Below are positions 8,800-18,693 of a stretch of 64,000 bases of DNA, piece after piece; positions within the stretch are counted from its first letter, which is position 1, and the number at the start of each line of letters is the position of its first letter. The notes under the pieces are model-generated. The model was not told where the DNA came from and searched no databases. It saw only the letters and a program-made list of their open reading frames with translations. The translations under genes and the position numbers were made by a program. Origin of the DNA: Phycisphaerae bacterium (GTDB taxonomy: Bacteria; Planctomycetota; Phycisphaerae; Sedimentisphaerales; Anaerobacaceae). The stretch spans positions 62,001 through 126,000 of the forward strand of contig JAUWAY010000001.1 of the NCBI GenBank assembly GCA_030601845.1, given 5' to 3'.

Positions 8800-8906
8800 A
8801 AATAGTTTTGAGTTTTTAGTTAAAACCTGCGATAAACCGCAGCGTAAATACTATTTACTTTTCAAGCTCCTCAAATCCCTTTTTCTGGTTTTTTCTTACC
8901 TCTTTT

Positions 8907-10379
8907 TTAGTAGATAGACCCCGCTTCATCTTCCGCTCTGAGTCGTTCCACTGCCTCAAGAGTGAATTCGTAACGTAACTTCATTAAATCTTTAACAGGC
9001 CAGTAAATAATATCAGGTGAATGTATGCCAGGTTCGAAATATAGCTCCTGCCCTGTAACTACTTTGATTACACCGCCATCGTCCGAAAAATCTTTTCCAA
9101 GGCTGTAAAGTTTGAAGTTATCTTCCGTAAGCTTGTAGACTAACGGGCCACTACTGTAAGGATCGTTGGGAAGAGCTTGGAGATAACCTACTGAAACAAG
9201 CTTATCAAGCGATTCTGGAAATTGGCCGGTGTCAGCTTTATAGCGCAAAATTGCGAGAACGGCAATTAAAGCATCTGTTTGAGCTCTCGTCTTATGGTAA
9301 CTATGAAAAATGCTTTCCGTCGCTACATATATGTGTTTTGGAAAGTGGTTGCTTTCTTTAATGTTCTGTATTTCTTTCAAATAATCGCCGTTTTCATTTT
9401 TAATTTGCCAAGGTGTCTTGGTCATTATTGGTTCGGACATAGCAATTGCTTGTTCAATTTGCTCTACTATCTCATTTCTTGTTGGACCTTTAAGACAATA
9501 GTACAATTTTCGCTTTATGTCACCAAGAGTCATATATTCAAGGTCTACATTAAATGCTAATCGCCCAGTACCCTTGCCATTATCAATAAAAGTTCGTTGT
9601 AATCTGTCATAGAGAAAATATTTTTCTGCTTGTACGCTTGGAACATAAGTGTCATTATCAAGTTCCTGTTTTAAGCTATCCTGAAGAAATTTCAAAGCTT
9701 CACTTTTGATATTTGACCTATCAAGAATGACCATAGCACCGTGAACAGCATTCTGCTTAATACGAAGTCCAGTATGTTGTTCCCACAAACGCAGGTTTGA
9801 ATAGCATTCATGGCTACCAGCTTTATAGCAATCAAGAACATTTTCAAATGCCGGCTGAAATTGGCCTTTAATAGTCTTGAGTTTAGCATCCCAGATAAGT
9901 GTTTCAGCTAATTTCCGAAGGTGAGCTCTATCAAGAAACGTCATGCCGCCTACAGAGTTGTCTTTTTCAGACTTTCCCTTTATCCAATAATAGGGTTTAT
10001 CTAAAGCTTCTTTGAAGTATTCAAAGGCCAGTGTATTTGAAATGAGCCATTTTTCGAGTAGAGCCTGCTCAATATCATCAAAATCTATGGGCCAGTTTAT
10101 ATACATCCTCCCCAATCCATGAGGCATATCAACAAATGCATCAAAAGCCTTTTGATAATATGGAGCGGCGTTTTCATTCGGGTCATAATTTTGCGGGCGA
10201 GATGTTCTGTTATATTCAGCCACGTAATCGACTGTAATCTTGGGTTTGGCCGTTAGAAATAAAACTAATTTAAGAGCCAAAAGGGCCAGAATCAGCGCCG
10301 CGATAATCAAAACTATTTTCAATCGAGAAGGCTTCTTTGCCGGCTGCTGACTGCTTTGCTCGGCTTGGTCTTCGACCAT
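8907..10379 (-). CDS. Membrane-anchored protein of unknown function with pseudopilin-like C-terminus
   Basis: 490 aa, ATG start with AAGGA upstream. A cytoplasmic Gln/Lys-rich tail is followed by one helix at about 22-43 (LKIVLIIAALILALLALKLV). The body is mostly alpha-helical and unrecognised. Near the end, ALIAVLAILRYKADTGQFPESLDKLVSVGYLQALPNDPYSSGPLVYKL resembles the segment of major pseudopilins (GspG-like) where a helix is followed by YP.SLDEL...PKDPW, a module that recurs in large planctomycete proteins without a prepilin leader. The gene lies 22 nt after proS on the same strand, so read-through from proS is likely. The role is unknown. Confidence 0.75.
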   Translation of the reverse strand: MVEDQAEQSSQQPAKKPSRLKIVLIIAALILALLALKLVLFLTAKPKITVDYVAEYNRTSRPQNYDPNENAAPYYQKAFDAFVDMPHGLGRMYINWPIDFDDIEQALLEKWLISNTLAFEYFKEALDKPYYWIKGKSEKDNSVGGMTFLDRAHLRKLAETLIWDAKLKTIKGQFQPAFENVLDCYKAGSHECYSNLRLWEQHTGLRIKQNAVHGAMVILDRSNIKSEALKFLQDSLKQELDNDTYVPSVQAEKYFLYDRLQRTFIDNGKGTGRLAFNVDLEYMTLGDIKRKLYYCLKGPTRNEIVEQIEQAIAMSEPIMTKTPWQIKNENGDYLKEIQNIKESNHFPKHIYVATESIFHSYHKTRAQTDALIAVLAILRYKADTGQFPESLDKLVSVGYLQALPNDPYSSGPLVYKLTEDNFKLYSLGKDFSDDGGVIKVVTGQELYFEPGIHSPDIIYWPVKDLMKLRYEFTLEAVERLRAEDEAGSIY

Positions 10380-10401
10380 TTTTGTTTTTCCTTTTTGGCA
10401 G

Positions 10402-12141
10402 CTACAGCTTTAGCTTTTCTTTTAGTGAATTGACAAGGTCGATAGTTTTATCTGCTGCTTTTTCAATTGGGACCTTTTGGATTTTTGGTTCGGCCCGCAG
10501 TTTTATTTCGACATTTCCATCAGCGACGGACTTTCTGCCGACGGTAACCCTTACGGGTATTCCAATCAGGTCGGCATCTTTGAATTTGACTCCGCCACGC
10601 AAGAGGCGGTCGTCTAACAGTACGTCAACGCCGCTGTCGAGTAACCGCTGGTAGATACCTTCAGCTACTTTCGCTACTTCTTCATCATCCTGATTAACAC
10701 AAGTTACCAAAACCTCAAATGGGGCAATACTAATCGGCCAAATAATGCCGTTCTTGTCATTGCCAAGCTCAATGGCGGCGGCCAGGATTCGGTTGATGCC
10801 AACGCCGTAGCAGCCCATAAGGCAGGGCTTCTCGGCGCCGTTTTCATCGAGGAATTTAGCGCCGAGTTTTTCACTGTATTTTGTACCGAGTTTGAAGACC
10901 TGGCCGACTTCGATACCCTTTTTAAAGAGCAGCTTTTTGCCGTTGTACGTGTCACCTTCGAGGGCGAAGCGAATATCTGTAATGATTACGTTTTCACCTT
11001 CGAGCGGGAAGTCTCTGCCCGGGACGACATTTTTGATGTGGTAATCGGTTTTGTTGGCACCGGTAACACCTACCGCCATTGCCGCAACGGCGTGGTCGAT
11101 AATCATTTTTGAAACCTTATCGGCAATTCCTATCGGCCCGGCAAAACCGACCTTTGCACCGGTAACTTTTTCAATGGTTTGCTCATCGGACAGCTCGATG
11201 TGTTTGCCACCGACGGCCAATCTCAACTTTTCCTCATTGACATCGTGGTCACCACGAATAAGTACTGCTGTCACTTTGTCTTTAGTTGAGTAAATCAGCG
11301 TCTTTACCATCTGCTCTGGTTTTGTCTTTAGGAACTTGCAGACAGCTTCGATGGAGCCGATATTGGGGGTGTGGACGTCCTGCATTGGCGGGACTTCGGC
11401 GTTGGTTTTTTGTTCAGGCGGTGGGTCTACTGCTGCTCTTTCGAGGTTTGCGGCATAGGAGCCGTCTTCGGTATAGACGATTGTGTCCTCGCCGGTTTCA
11501 CAGGGCACGGTGAACTGGTGTGAGCCGGAGCCGCCCATTTCTCCGACCTCTGCCTCGACGATGACGTATGTCAGGCCGCAGCGAGTGAAGATTCGGCAGT
11601 ACGCATCGTACATAGCTTTGTAACTTTGGTCGAGCCCTTCGGGGCCGGCATCGAAGCTGTAGGCATCCTTCATTATGAATTCGCGGGAACGAATTGGGCC
11701 GAAACGCGGGCGGAACTCGTCGCGGAACTTGGCGCTGATTTGATAGAGGTTGACGGGAAGCTGTCTGTAGGAATTTATTTCGCCGGCAGCGAGGGAGGTG
11801 AACACTTCCTCGGCGGTAGGACCGAGGACGCTTTCTCTGCCGTGACGGTCGGTGAAGCGGAACAGGGTCTGGCCGTAGTCGGCACTTCGGCCGGTCCTGT
11901 CCCAGAGCTCAACCGGGTGCATAGCCGGGACAAGAATTTCCTGTGCTCCGGCTTTGTCCATCTGGTCGCGGACGATTGCTATGATTTTGAGCAGACTTCG
12001 CCAGCCGAGGGGCAGATAAATATATGTTCCGCTGGCGACTTTGCGTATTAGGCCAGCTCGAATCATCAATTTGTGGCTGGCGACCTCGGCGTCGGCGGGA
12101 ACTTCCTTGACTGTCGGTATTAGCATTCGGCTGTACCTCAT
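10402..12141 (-). CDS. proS: Prolyl-tRNA synthetase (bacterial type with editing domain)
   Basis: 579 aa from ATG 12141 (MRYSRMLIPTVKEVPADAEV). The 29 codons before it in the ORF are heptad-tract DNA and not part of the family. The class II core is visible in GLIRKVASGTYIYLPLGWRSLLKI, in TVPCETGEDTIVYT and in GCYGVGINRILAAAIE (motif 3). An inserted YbaK-like editing domain spans about 225-380 and clears mischarged Ala-tRNAPro. The C-terminal anticodon-binding domain (APFEVLVTCVNQDDEEV) completes the bacterial-type architecture. The enzyme charges tRNAPro in the cytoplasm. A 7-nt repeat tract directly precedes the start codon. Confidence 0.96.
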   Translation of the reverse strand: MRYSRMLIPTVKEVPADAEVASHKLMIRAGLIRKVASGTYIYLPLGWRSLLKIIAIVRDQMDKAGAQEILVPAMHPVELWDRTGRSADYGQTLFRFTDRHGRESVLGPTAEEVFTSLAAGEINSYRQLPVNLYQISAKFRDEFRPRFGPIRSREFIMKDAYSFDAGPEGLDQSYKAMYDAYCRIFTRCGLTYVIVEAEVGEMGGSGSHQFTVPCETGEDTIVYTEDGSYAANLERAAVDPPPEQKTNAEVPPMQDVHTPNIGSIEAVCKFLKTKPEQMVKTLIYSTKDKVTAVLIRGDHDVNEEKLRLAVGGKHIELSDEQTIEKVTGAKVGFAGPIGIADKVSKMIIDHAVAAMAVGVTGANKTDYHIKNVVPGRDFPLEGENVIITDIRFALEGDTYNGKKLLFKKGIEVGQVFKLGTKYSEKLGAKFLDENGAEKPCLMGCYGVGINRILAAAIELGNDKNGIIWPISIAPFEVLVTCVNQDDEEVAKVAEGIYQRLLDSGVDVLLDDRLLRGGVKFKDADLIGIPVRVTVGRKSVADGNVEIKLRAEPKIQKVPIEKAADKTIDLVNSLKEKLKL

Positions 12142-12144
12142 TGT

Positions 12145-12179
12145 TTCGTACCTCGTATTTCGTATGTCGTATTTCGTTA
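12145..12179. repeat. Heptanucleotide tract (TTCGTAT type) in the proS leader
   Basis: Five 7-nt units, TTCGTAT with variants CTCGTAT and GTCGTAT, end 3 nt before the proS start codon on the minus strand, where a ribosome-binding site would be expected. Confidence 0.85.
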
Positions 12180-12509
12180 AACTGACTATGCAGAGGACCT
12201 TTATAGCCCAAAACGCAGGTGTTTGCAAGTTTAACCCTGATTACAACAAAAATGCCAGAAAGTCCCATAATTCATTTGACATTCGTGTCTCAATTCTATA
12301 TCCTATGAAGAAGTTTGTAACGCTGCTGGAATAAAAGGAGTGGCGAGAGAGCTTCTTCTGCTTAGCGTCAAGCTTACCCGCCATAAAATTTCTGGATTTT
12401 ACTGCGAAAAAACAGGAAAAAGCAATGTAACAACGGTCGCAAGTCATTGTTTTCTATGATTTCCTGTATAGAGTATCAGGTCATAGAACCGGAGAAAGGA
12501 GGACTAATT

Positions 12510-15500
12510 ATGAATCAGGTCATGAACAAATCGAAATTTCTAATCATTACGAGTGCCCTTGTTTTCGTCCTATGTATGCCGATGTATGCGTGGGCATTGG
12601 AAGAAGTTGCGTTAATGCCGACGCTCAACTGGCAGGGTTACAAGGGGCATCTGAACATCATTGACGTCAATGCCGGTATTATCACCCATAAAATTGATTT
12701 CAATGATTTTGACCATCCTATCCCGGATAGCGATGTTATAGTCACGCCGGACGGCACGACAGCATTAATGCCATCGTTTGATTATGTCGGTTTAACAGGT
12801 CATCTTAGAATAATCGATATCAACTCCGGGACGGTGAATCATAAAATTGATTTCGGCGATTTTGATCGCCCTATCGCAGGTGTCGATGTTGTCCTCACGC
12901 CGGATGGTATGACGGCGTTGATGCCAACGTTTGACTATGTCGGTTACACAGGTCATTTGAGAATAATCGACGTCAATTCCGGGGCGGTTACACACAAGAT
13001 TGATTTCAACGATCTTGACCATCCTGTCGGTGATGTCGATGTTGTAGTTACGCCGGATGGTATGACGGCGTTGATGCCGACATTCGACTATCTTGGTTAT
13101 ACCGGTCACCTTAGAATTATCGACATCAATTCCGGCGTCGTGAGACATAAAATCGATTTTGGCGATTTTGACCGACCGCTGCCCGGTTTGGATGTGGTTG
13201 TCACGCCTGACGGTATGACGGCATTGATGCCAACGTTTGACTACATCGGCTATACCGGTCATCTGAGGATTATCGACATTAACACCGGAGTTGTGAACCA
13301 TAAGATTGATTTCAACGATTTTGAACATCCGTGTGAAGATGTCGATGTTGTAGTTACCCCTGATGGAATGACAGCATTGATGCCAACGAGTGACTATACT
13401 ACTTACACCGGCCATTTGAGGATTATCGATATCCCTACGGGCGTTGTGAATCACAAAATCGATTTTTCCTTATATGACCATCCGATAGTGGCAGTAGATG
13501 TTGTAGTTACTCCCGACGGAACGACTGCGTTGATACCGACGTACGACGAAAGCGGCTTCAATGGTCACCTTAAGATTATTGATATCAATTCCGGCACCGT
13601 TACCAGCGAAGTTAATTTCCCCTTTTACGACCACCCAATCCGAGAAGTCGATGTTGTAGTTACGCCCGACAGTATGACGGCATTGATGCCGACATACGAC
13701 TATTCCGGTTACAACGGGCACCTGAAGATTATCGATATTGGTACCGGCACAGTGAATCATGAAATTGATTTTGCCATATATGACCATCCGATAACGGGTG
13801 TTGACGTTGTTATCACAGCAGATGGTTCGAGGGCGTTGATGCCGACATTTGACTTTACCTATTACAACGGCCATCTGAGGATTATCGACATTAATTCCGG
13901 GACAGTGACCGGCCAAATCGATTTCCCTATACTTGACCATCCGCACTACGATGTTGACGTGGTTTTGACAAGCGACCCGAATATCGTGTTGATGCCGACC
14001 AATGATTACTATTACAGCAGCAGTCACCTGAGGATAATCGATATCAACTCAGCCACTGTGAATCATAAAATTGATTTTAACAATTTTGAACATTTGGTTT
14101 GGGGTGTTGACGCAGTTGCCTGCTCCGAAGCAGGGCCGAGCTATCCGGTTTCGCTCGACGAGGATTTCTATGGCTGGCGAGAACCCATTGAAGAATGCAA
14201 TGAGCCCAACGAACCTAATGAACCACCTGACGACGGAGATGGCAACGGAGATGATGATGGAGGAGAGGAAGAAGATGACGAACATACATTACAGCCGGGT
14301 GAAAGTGTTGAAATTAAAGTGGCTAATTATTATGTACCTGAGCATAAGAAGCTGGTTATAATTTCGTTTACCGGCGCAGGTGCTGATGAAAATATAAGTG
14401 TAACAGATGCCTGGGGAGTCGATGACAGTGGCAATGAGGTAGATACGGCTCAAGTGGCAGAAGGGCGAGACCCGGAATTGGGGACGGTAGTATATACGTT
14501 TACTTTCGACCCTCAGCCGGCCTTTGAAGTGTTTGAAGTTACAAATACCGGCGACGCCGCTTGTTCTTTTGAGGTTCAGGTCATATCGGTCTGCTTTAAT
14601 GTAAATGACTTCGACGCTGCTGTTGAACTCGGCGAGCCGAACACAATGGTAGTTGATAATATGTTCTTCTACTATGAGGGGAGCAGGGCTACTGTGGAAA
14701 TAGACCAGATCGCGATTATGCACGAGTATAAGAGTGCAGATAGCTGTTCTCCGCCGGTATTTATTCCGCCGGAGCCAAACGACCCCTGCCTGCCGAGCAG
14801 CCGGTACATTCCAAATTCACCGACCGGGAGCTGGAATATAGAATACATCGAGGAGCATCCGAGCGTTAGAGACCCTCTGGGAAAGATTATTGAAATCCCG
14901 CAGGGTGGGTGGCTGATAAGCTGCAAACGCTACGAACGCGGTATCTGGGAGACAGAAACATTCAGTCTTTCGATGACAACAACGGAGATGGCAGGCGGCA
15001 AATATATACTGCTTGTGCATGACCGACTCAGAGATGAATGGTTCGATTTCTCGTTCATAGCAGATGGTGATTATCAGCTTACAGATAATTTTGAGGCGTA
15101 TGCGAGCGGTTCGGAGTTGAGAAGTACTTGGAATGAGTTAGGCAACGCGCAAGTAGGTCTTTCGAGGAATACAGAGCATGTTCTCGGAGGTGAGCAGTCG
15201 ATGCGTTACAACTATGACAATAGCCTGCCGCCTTATTATTCTGAGGTCAAAGCCGACACTTATGATTTGCAAATCGGCTCGGACTGGACCGTAGAAGGTG
15301 TTGTAGAATTGACACTATTTGTTCAGGGCAAGGGCGACAACGACGTTGGTGAGAGGATGTATGTTACCGTTAAAGATAAGGACTATAATAGCAAGACAGT
15401 AAGGTACGACGGTGACCCGAATGTTTTGAGCGACGCAAACTGGTTCGAGTGGAACATTCCTCTAATGGAATTCAGTGATAGTAGCGTTGACCTGGAGAAT

Positions 15501-16088
15501 GTACAAAGCATTGCTATCGGTTTTGGAGATGGCAACTATCCGGCGGGCAGTGGTTCCGGGCAGGTATGGTTTGACAATATCAGGCGGACCTTGCCCGAGC
15601 GCTGCAAAGCAGATTTCGATTGCAGCGGGACTGTGAATCTCAGTGATTTAGGCGTCTTTGGCTTGCTCTGGTTGGCACGTATCGGTGATGACCAATGGGA
15701 AGATGCTCTGAGTGAGGCAATAGTTGATACATATCCGCAACCGTACGGTGATGGGATAATAAACTTCAGGGACTTTTCTGTTCTTGCCGAAGAGTGGCTT
15801 GAGGAATGTGAATACAAGAAGCCCCACGAGCCCGAATGCCCCTGCGACCAGCACAACTTCGACTTAACCAGTGACGGCAAGGTGGGGCTTGGCGACCTTA
15901 ACCTTCTCATACTCTGCGTAGCTACGAACCCCGACGAATGCCCGCCCGGGACCGACTATAACTGCGATGAAAAGACAGACCAATCGGACATAGATTTTTT
16001 CATGGGCATCATAACGAATTGTTTCGGGCCACCGTTTTATGAAGGTACGCCTGAGCAGGCCATAGAGTGCTGCGAGCAGCTTCAGTAG
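12510..16088 (+). CDS. Exported protein with ten 51-residue propeller-like repeats and dockerin-like C-terminus
   Basis: 1192 aa from ATG 12510, with a strong AAGGAGG 6 nt upstream; the earlier in-frame ATG lacks one. A signal peptide (about 1-28, cut after MYAWA) is followed by ten tandem repeats of 51 aa (153 bp) with core TPDGMTALMPTFDY, GHLRIIDINSG and HKIDF. They cover about residues 32-545. The pattern resembles seven-to-ten-bladed beta-propellers of the YVTN/lactonase type. An acidic linker rich in Asp/Glu/Pro comes next, then two beta-sandwich-like domains, the second ending GSGQVWFDNIRR. The tail has three Asp-rich loops (ADFDCSGTVNLSDL, YGDGIINFRDFSVL and DLTSDGKVGLGDLNLL) of the calcium-binding dockerin/EF-hand type. 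It is likely cell-surface or secreted; ligand unknown. A terminator follows. Confidence 0.85.
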   Translation: MNQVMNKSKFLIITSALVFVLCMPMYAWALEEVALMPTLNWQGYKGHLNIIDVNAGIITHKIDFNDFDHPIPDSDVIVTPDGTTALMPSFDYVGLTGHLRIIDINSGTVNHKIDFGDFDRPIAGVDVVLTPDGMTALMPTFDYVGYTGHLRIIDVNSGAVTHKIDFNDLDHPVGDVDVVVTPDGMTALMPTFDYLGYTGHLRIIDINSGVVRHKIDFGDFDRPLPGLDVVVTPDGMTALMPTFDYIGYTGHLRIIDINTGVVNHKIDFNDFEHPCEDVDVVVTPDGMTALMPTSDYTTYTGHLRIIDIPTGVVNHKIDFSLYDHPIVAVDVVVTPDGTTALIPTYDESGFNGHLKIIDINSGTVTSEVNFPFYDHPIREVDVVVTPDSMTALMPTYDYSGYNGHLKIIDIGTGTVNHEIDFAIYDHPITGVDVVITADGSRALMPTFDFTYYNGHLRIIDINSGTVTGQIDFPILDHPHYDVDVVLTSDPNIVLMPTNDYYYSSSHLRIIDINSATVNHKIDFNNFEHLVWGVDAVACSEAGPSYPVSLDEDFYGWREPIEECNEPNEPNEPPDDGDGNGDDDGGEEEDDEHTLQPGESVEIKVANYYVPEHKKLVIISFTGAGADENISVTDAWGVDDSGNEVDTAQVAEGRDPELGTVVYTFTFDPQPAFEVFEVTNTGDAACSFEVQVISVCFNVNDFDAAVELGEPNTMVVDNMFFYYEGSRATVEIDQIAIMHEYKSADSCSPPVFIPPEPNDPCLPSSRYIPNSPTGSWNIEYIEEHPSVRDPLGKIIEIPQGGWLISCKRYERGIWETETFSLSMTTTEMAGGKYILLVHDRLRDEWFDFSFIADGDYQLTDNFEAYASGSELRSTWNELGNAQVGLSRNTEHVLGGEQSMRYNYDNSLPPYYSEVKADTYDLQIGSDWTVEGVVELTLFVQGKGDNDVGERMYVTVKDKDYNSKTVRYDGDPNVLSDANWFEWNIPLMEFSDSSVDLENVQSIAIGFGDGNYPAGSGSGQVWFDNIRRTLPERCKADFDCSGTVNLSDLGVFGLLWLARIGDDQWEDALSEAIVDTYPQPYGDGIINFRDFSVLAEEWLEECEYKKPHEPECPCDQHNFDLTSDGKVGLGDLNLLILCVATNPDECPPGTDYNCDEKTDQSDIDFFMGIITNCFGPPFYEGTPEQAIECCEQLQ

Positions 16089-16153
16089 AACTCAGTTACT
16101 CTGCCTGCTCCGACACGGATGAGGCTACTAAAGCTGGTTTGCTCTGATTTTCG

Positions 16154-16197
16154 GGGCCTGTGCTGATTTGTTTCGGTACAGGCCCTGGCTTTTTTTA
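16154..16197 (+). terminator. Rho-independent terminator after the propeller-repeat gene
   Basis: The arms GGGCCTGT and ACAGGCCC form an 8-bp stem with a 16-nt loop, followed after a short spacer by a run of seven T. Confidence 0.85.
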
Positions 16198-16253
16198 TTG
16201 ATAATCGATAGATTATAATTGATAATTGTTTATTCGTTTAGAAATTATCAATT
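16198..16253. repeat. Heptanucleotide tract (TTGATAA type)
   Basis: Eight 7-nt frames starting with TTGATAA, TCGATAG and ATTATAA lie between the terminator and the next gene's ribosome-binding site. The later units are degenerate. Confidence 0.6.
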
Positions 16254-16266
16254 AACGGAGAAAAAT

Positions 16267-17229
16267 ATGGCACATAAATTTATCAATGAAATCGCCCCTG
16301 GCGAGACAATCGACGATATTTATATGGTAAGAGAGCCAATTTTGCGAAGCACCTCGCGGGGCGATTTATATATCGCGATGTACATTTGCGACCGCAGCGG
16401 ACAGTTGAACGGGCGGATGTGGCAGGCGACTGAAACGATTTACAACTCGCTGCCGAAACCCGGCTTTGTCCACATACAGGGAAGAAGCGAGCTTTACCAA
16501 AATAACCTGCAAGTCATTGTAAATAACGTCAGCGTTGTTGATGCAAAGGGCGTTTGCCTTGAGGATTTTATGGCGCGGACGGACAAGGACACCGAGCAGA
16601 TGTTCAAGGAGGTAAAAAGTATCGTAGGCCGGATAAAACATCCGCAGTTAAAGGCGCTGGTCGGAGAATTCCTGGCCGATACTAAGCTGATGGAGAAATT
16701 CTGCAATGCACCGGCTGCAACGAAACTGCATCATAATTACCTCGGCGGGCTGTTAGAGCATACCCATAATATGCTGCGGGTGGCTGTTGCGATACTGCCG
16801 TTGTACCCGAATGTGCAGACGAATTTGGTTCTGGCGGGAATCTTTCTTCACGATATCGGCAAAACCGAGGAGCTTGCGTACGATATGGGCTTTTCATATA
16901 CCGATTCAGGCCAGCTAATCGGTCATATTGTAAAAACTCTGCTTATGCTAAATCAAAAAGCAGATGCGCTGGCGGCTAAGGGGACATCAATTGATGAATC
17001 GATTTTAGACGCCCTTGGTCATATTATCTTATCGCACCACGGTCAATATGAGTTTGGCTCGCCGAAGCTGCCGGCAACGGCTGAGGCCTTTATGGTCTAT
17101 TATATTGACGATCTGGACGCCAAGGTAAGCCAGGTGACGTCGGCGATTGAGAATGAGCCGGGCGATTCAAACTGGACCGGTTGGAAAAACGCCCTGCAAA
17201 CCCGGCTTTACAGAAAGCGCATCGAATAG
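16267..17229 (+). CDS. YhaM-type 3'-5' exoribonuclease (OB-fold plus HD domain)
   Basis: 320 aa from ATG 16267, with CGGAG upstream; the 16 earlier codons of the ORF are spacer. Residues 10-100 form an OB-fold nucleic-acid binding domain (LYIAMYICDRSGQLNGRMW, FVHIQGRSELYQNNLQVIV). An HD hydrolase domain follows, with LLEHTHNM, the metal-binding HDIGKTEEL near residue 195 and ILSHHGQYEFGSP. This order and length match the YhaM/CbfI family of 3'-5' exoribonucleases that trim RNA or single-stranded DNA ends in the cytoplasm. The gene probably shares a transcript with the following exported-protein gene, which starts 53 nt downstream. Confidence 0.88.
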   Translation: MAHKFINEIAPGETIDDIYMVREPILRSTSRGDLYIAMYICDRSGQLNGRMWQATETIYNSLPKPGFVHIQGRSELYQNNLQVIVNNVSVVDAKGVCLEDFMARTDKDTEQMFKEVKSIVGRIKHPQLKALVGEFLADTKLMEKFCNAPAATKLHHNYLGGLLEHTHNMLRVAVAILPLYPNVQTNLVLAGIFLHDIGKTEELAYDMGFSYTDSGQLIGHIVKTLLMLNQKADALAAKGTSIDESILDALGHIILSHHGQYEFGSPKLPATAEAFMVYYIDDLDAKVSQVTSAIENEPGDSNWTGWKNALQTRLYRKRIE

Positions 17230-17282
17230 AACGGGTGTTTATAGAATTTATTCCTGATAATCGGTAATTAGGAGACCGCATT

Positions 17283-18362
17283 ATGTTTAGAAGAAGCGAA
17301 AAGTATATTTTCCTGATCTTCGTCATATGTTCAGCAAACCTGTTAGCAATGGGTACTGTTGCAGATCCATTACAAACGGCGGCTGTTAATGATGACATAG
17401 CCGAGTCAAAAAGTCTTGTCAAAGAAAATGTAGAGATAAATGCTAAGGAGTTTGGCATAACTCATCTGTTTAGTGCTGCATTACAAGGCCACAAGCAGAT
17501 AGGGGAACTGTCCATTGAGCGCTACGCGTGGGGTGAAAAGCTGGATGGATTAAGGATTGGCATCTCGCAGGTTAGACGACCTCAATATGATAAACGTGAG
17601 AAACCCCAGTTCCATGTTGCTCTGCAAAATGTAGGCACAAAAGACCTCGTGCTGAATCTTGGAATCATGCTGGCAAATGGGAAAGAGCAATACTCAACAG
17701 CAGTCAAACTCATCTTTAGAGATTCCAATGGTAAGACCTACGAATTTCATAACAACATGGGACGCCATGGCGGGATAGCTGGACGAGTGGACCCTTTTGT
17801 TGTTCCTCTTGCAGTTGGATGCACTTACGTTCTGAGGGTTGATTTCGATAATTATTGGTACACCTCAAGAGGAGCGCCTCAATCTCTACCAAAGGGAGAG
17901 TATCGTGCAGTAGCCGTCTTTGAGGGTAAGGCTGCAAACTTTATCAATTTAGACATGAAGGGTATACGCCTTATGTCATATTGGACAGGAACGATTAAAT
18001 CTAAAGAACTCCTATTCACGAATCCGGGCAGAGGTACTGTTTTTCAAAAGCCCAAGTCCGTGGTCTCTGAGAAATCCCAGAGGCAACAGCTCTTGCAGGA
18101 TCACACCGAATGGATAAGTCAGTCCCTTAGGCGTATTCAATCTATTAAACCAGGAGCTACGCGAGCTGAACTTCTTGAAGTGTGCACGACCGAAGGTGGT
18201 ATATCCACGAGGTCGTCGAAAACGTATGTTTATAGAGAGTGTCCATACATCAAGATAGACGTTGAATTCAAACCGATAGATGACGGCAAGTGGGACGAGA
18301 AGCCTGAGGATGTAATCACAAAGATTTCAAAACCATACTTAGAATGGTCGATTATCAATTAA
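17283..18362 (+). CDS. Exported protein of unknown function with a degenerate ankyrin unit
   Basis: 359 aa, ATG start with TAGGAGA upstream. A signal peptide covers about 1-22 (YIFLIFVICSANLLAMG). Right after it, DPLQTAAVNDDIAESKSLVKENVEINAKEFGIT has the spacing of one ankyrin repeat but has lost several consensus residues. The middle (residues ~85-235) is a beta-rich domain that includes FHVALQNVGTKDLVLNLGI, as seen in immunoglobulin-like modules. The C-terminal 80 residues are charged (RIQSIKPGATRAELLEVC) and resemble BamE/SmpA-type small domains. No function is proposed. A GC-rich hairpin terminator follows. Confidence 0.7.
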   Translation: MFRRSEKYIFLIFVICSANLLAMGTVADPLQTAAVNDDIAESKSLVKENVEINAKEFGITHLFSAALQGHKQIGELSIERYAWGEKLDGLRIGISQVRRPQYDKREKPQFHVALQNVGTKDLVLNLGIMLANGKEQYSTAVKLIFRDSNGKTYEFHNNMGRHGGIAGRVDPFVVPLAVGCTYVLRVDFDNYWYTSRGAPQSLPKGEYRAVAVFEGKAANFINLDMKGIRLMSYWTGTIKSKELLFTNPGRGTVFQKPKSVVSEKSQRQQLLQDHTEWISQSLRRIQSIKPGATRAELLEVCTTEGGISTRSSKTYVYRECPYIKIDVEFKPIDDGKWDEKPEDVITKISKPYLEWSIIN

Positions 18363-18448
18363 AACCCACATAATCACGTGATGTGGTGTGATGAGCCCTC
18401 ACAAATAGTTATTCATGCCAGGGAAAAGGCATAGCAGGGCATTGAAAC

Positions 18449-18498
18449 CAGCCCGGCCGGGCTACCCCCCCCGGGAATTGGCCCGGCCGGGGTTTTTT
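18449..18498 (+). terminator. Probable terminator hairpin
   Basis: Two copies of the self-complementary GCCCGGCCGGG can pair across a 17-nt loop, and the second is followed by six T. The rest of the 18363-18693 gap holds only an imperfect TGTGAC/GTCACA inverted repeat at 18587-18606. Confidence 0.7.
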
Positions 18499-18693
18499 AT
18501 GACTTTACTGTTGCGTCGGTAATTTTCGCTGTACCTGTGAAAAATATCGATTATTAGAAACGATTTGGCCATATTTTTATCGGAAGTGTGACAGCTGTAT
18601 GTCACAGGTTGGGGAAAAAATCTGCAAACCAGGTAGGAATGTTGCGGTTCTCGTATATCTGGTTTAACGAACAACGAGCGACGAAATACGGGA

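Noticed and set aside
12792-14027. Minus-strand ORFs of 220 and 185 aa in the repeat gene
   Set aside because: They are the reverse-frame translation of the 153-bp repeats, open because the repeat length is a multiple of three.
18587-18606. CRP/FNR-type operator TGTGAC...GTCACA
   Set aside because: The half-sites are 8 nt apart rather than 6, and the site is downstream of both flanking genes.
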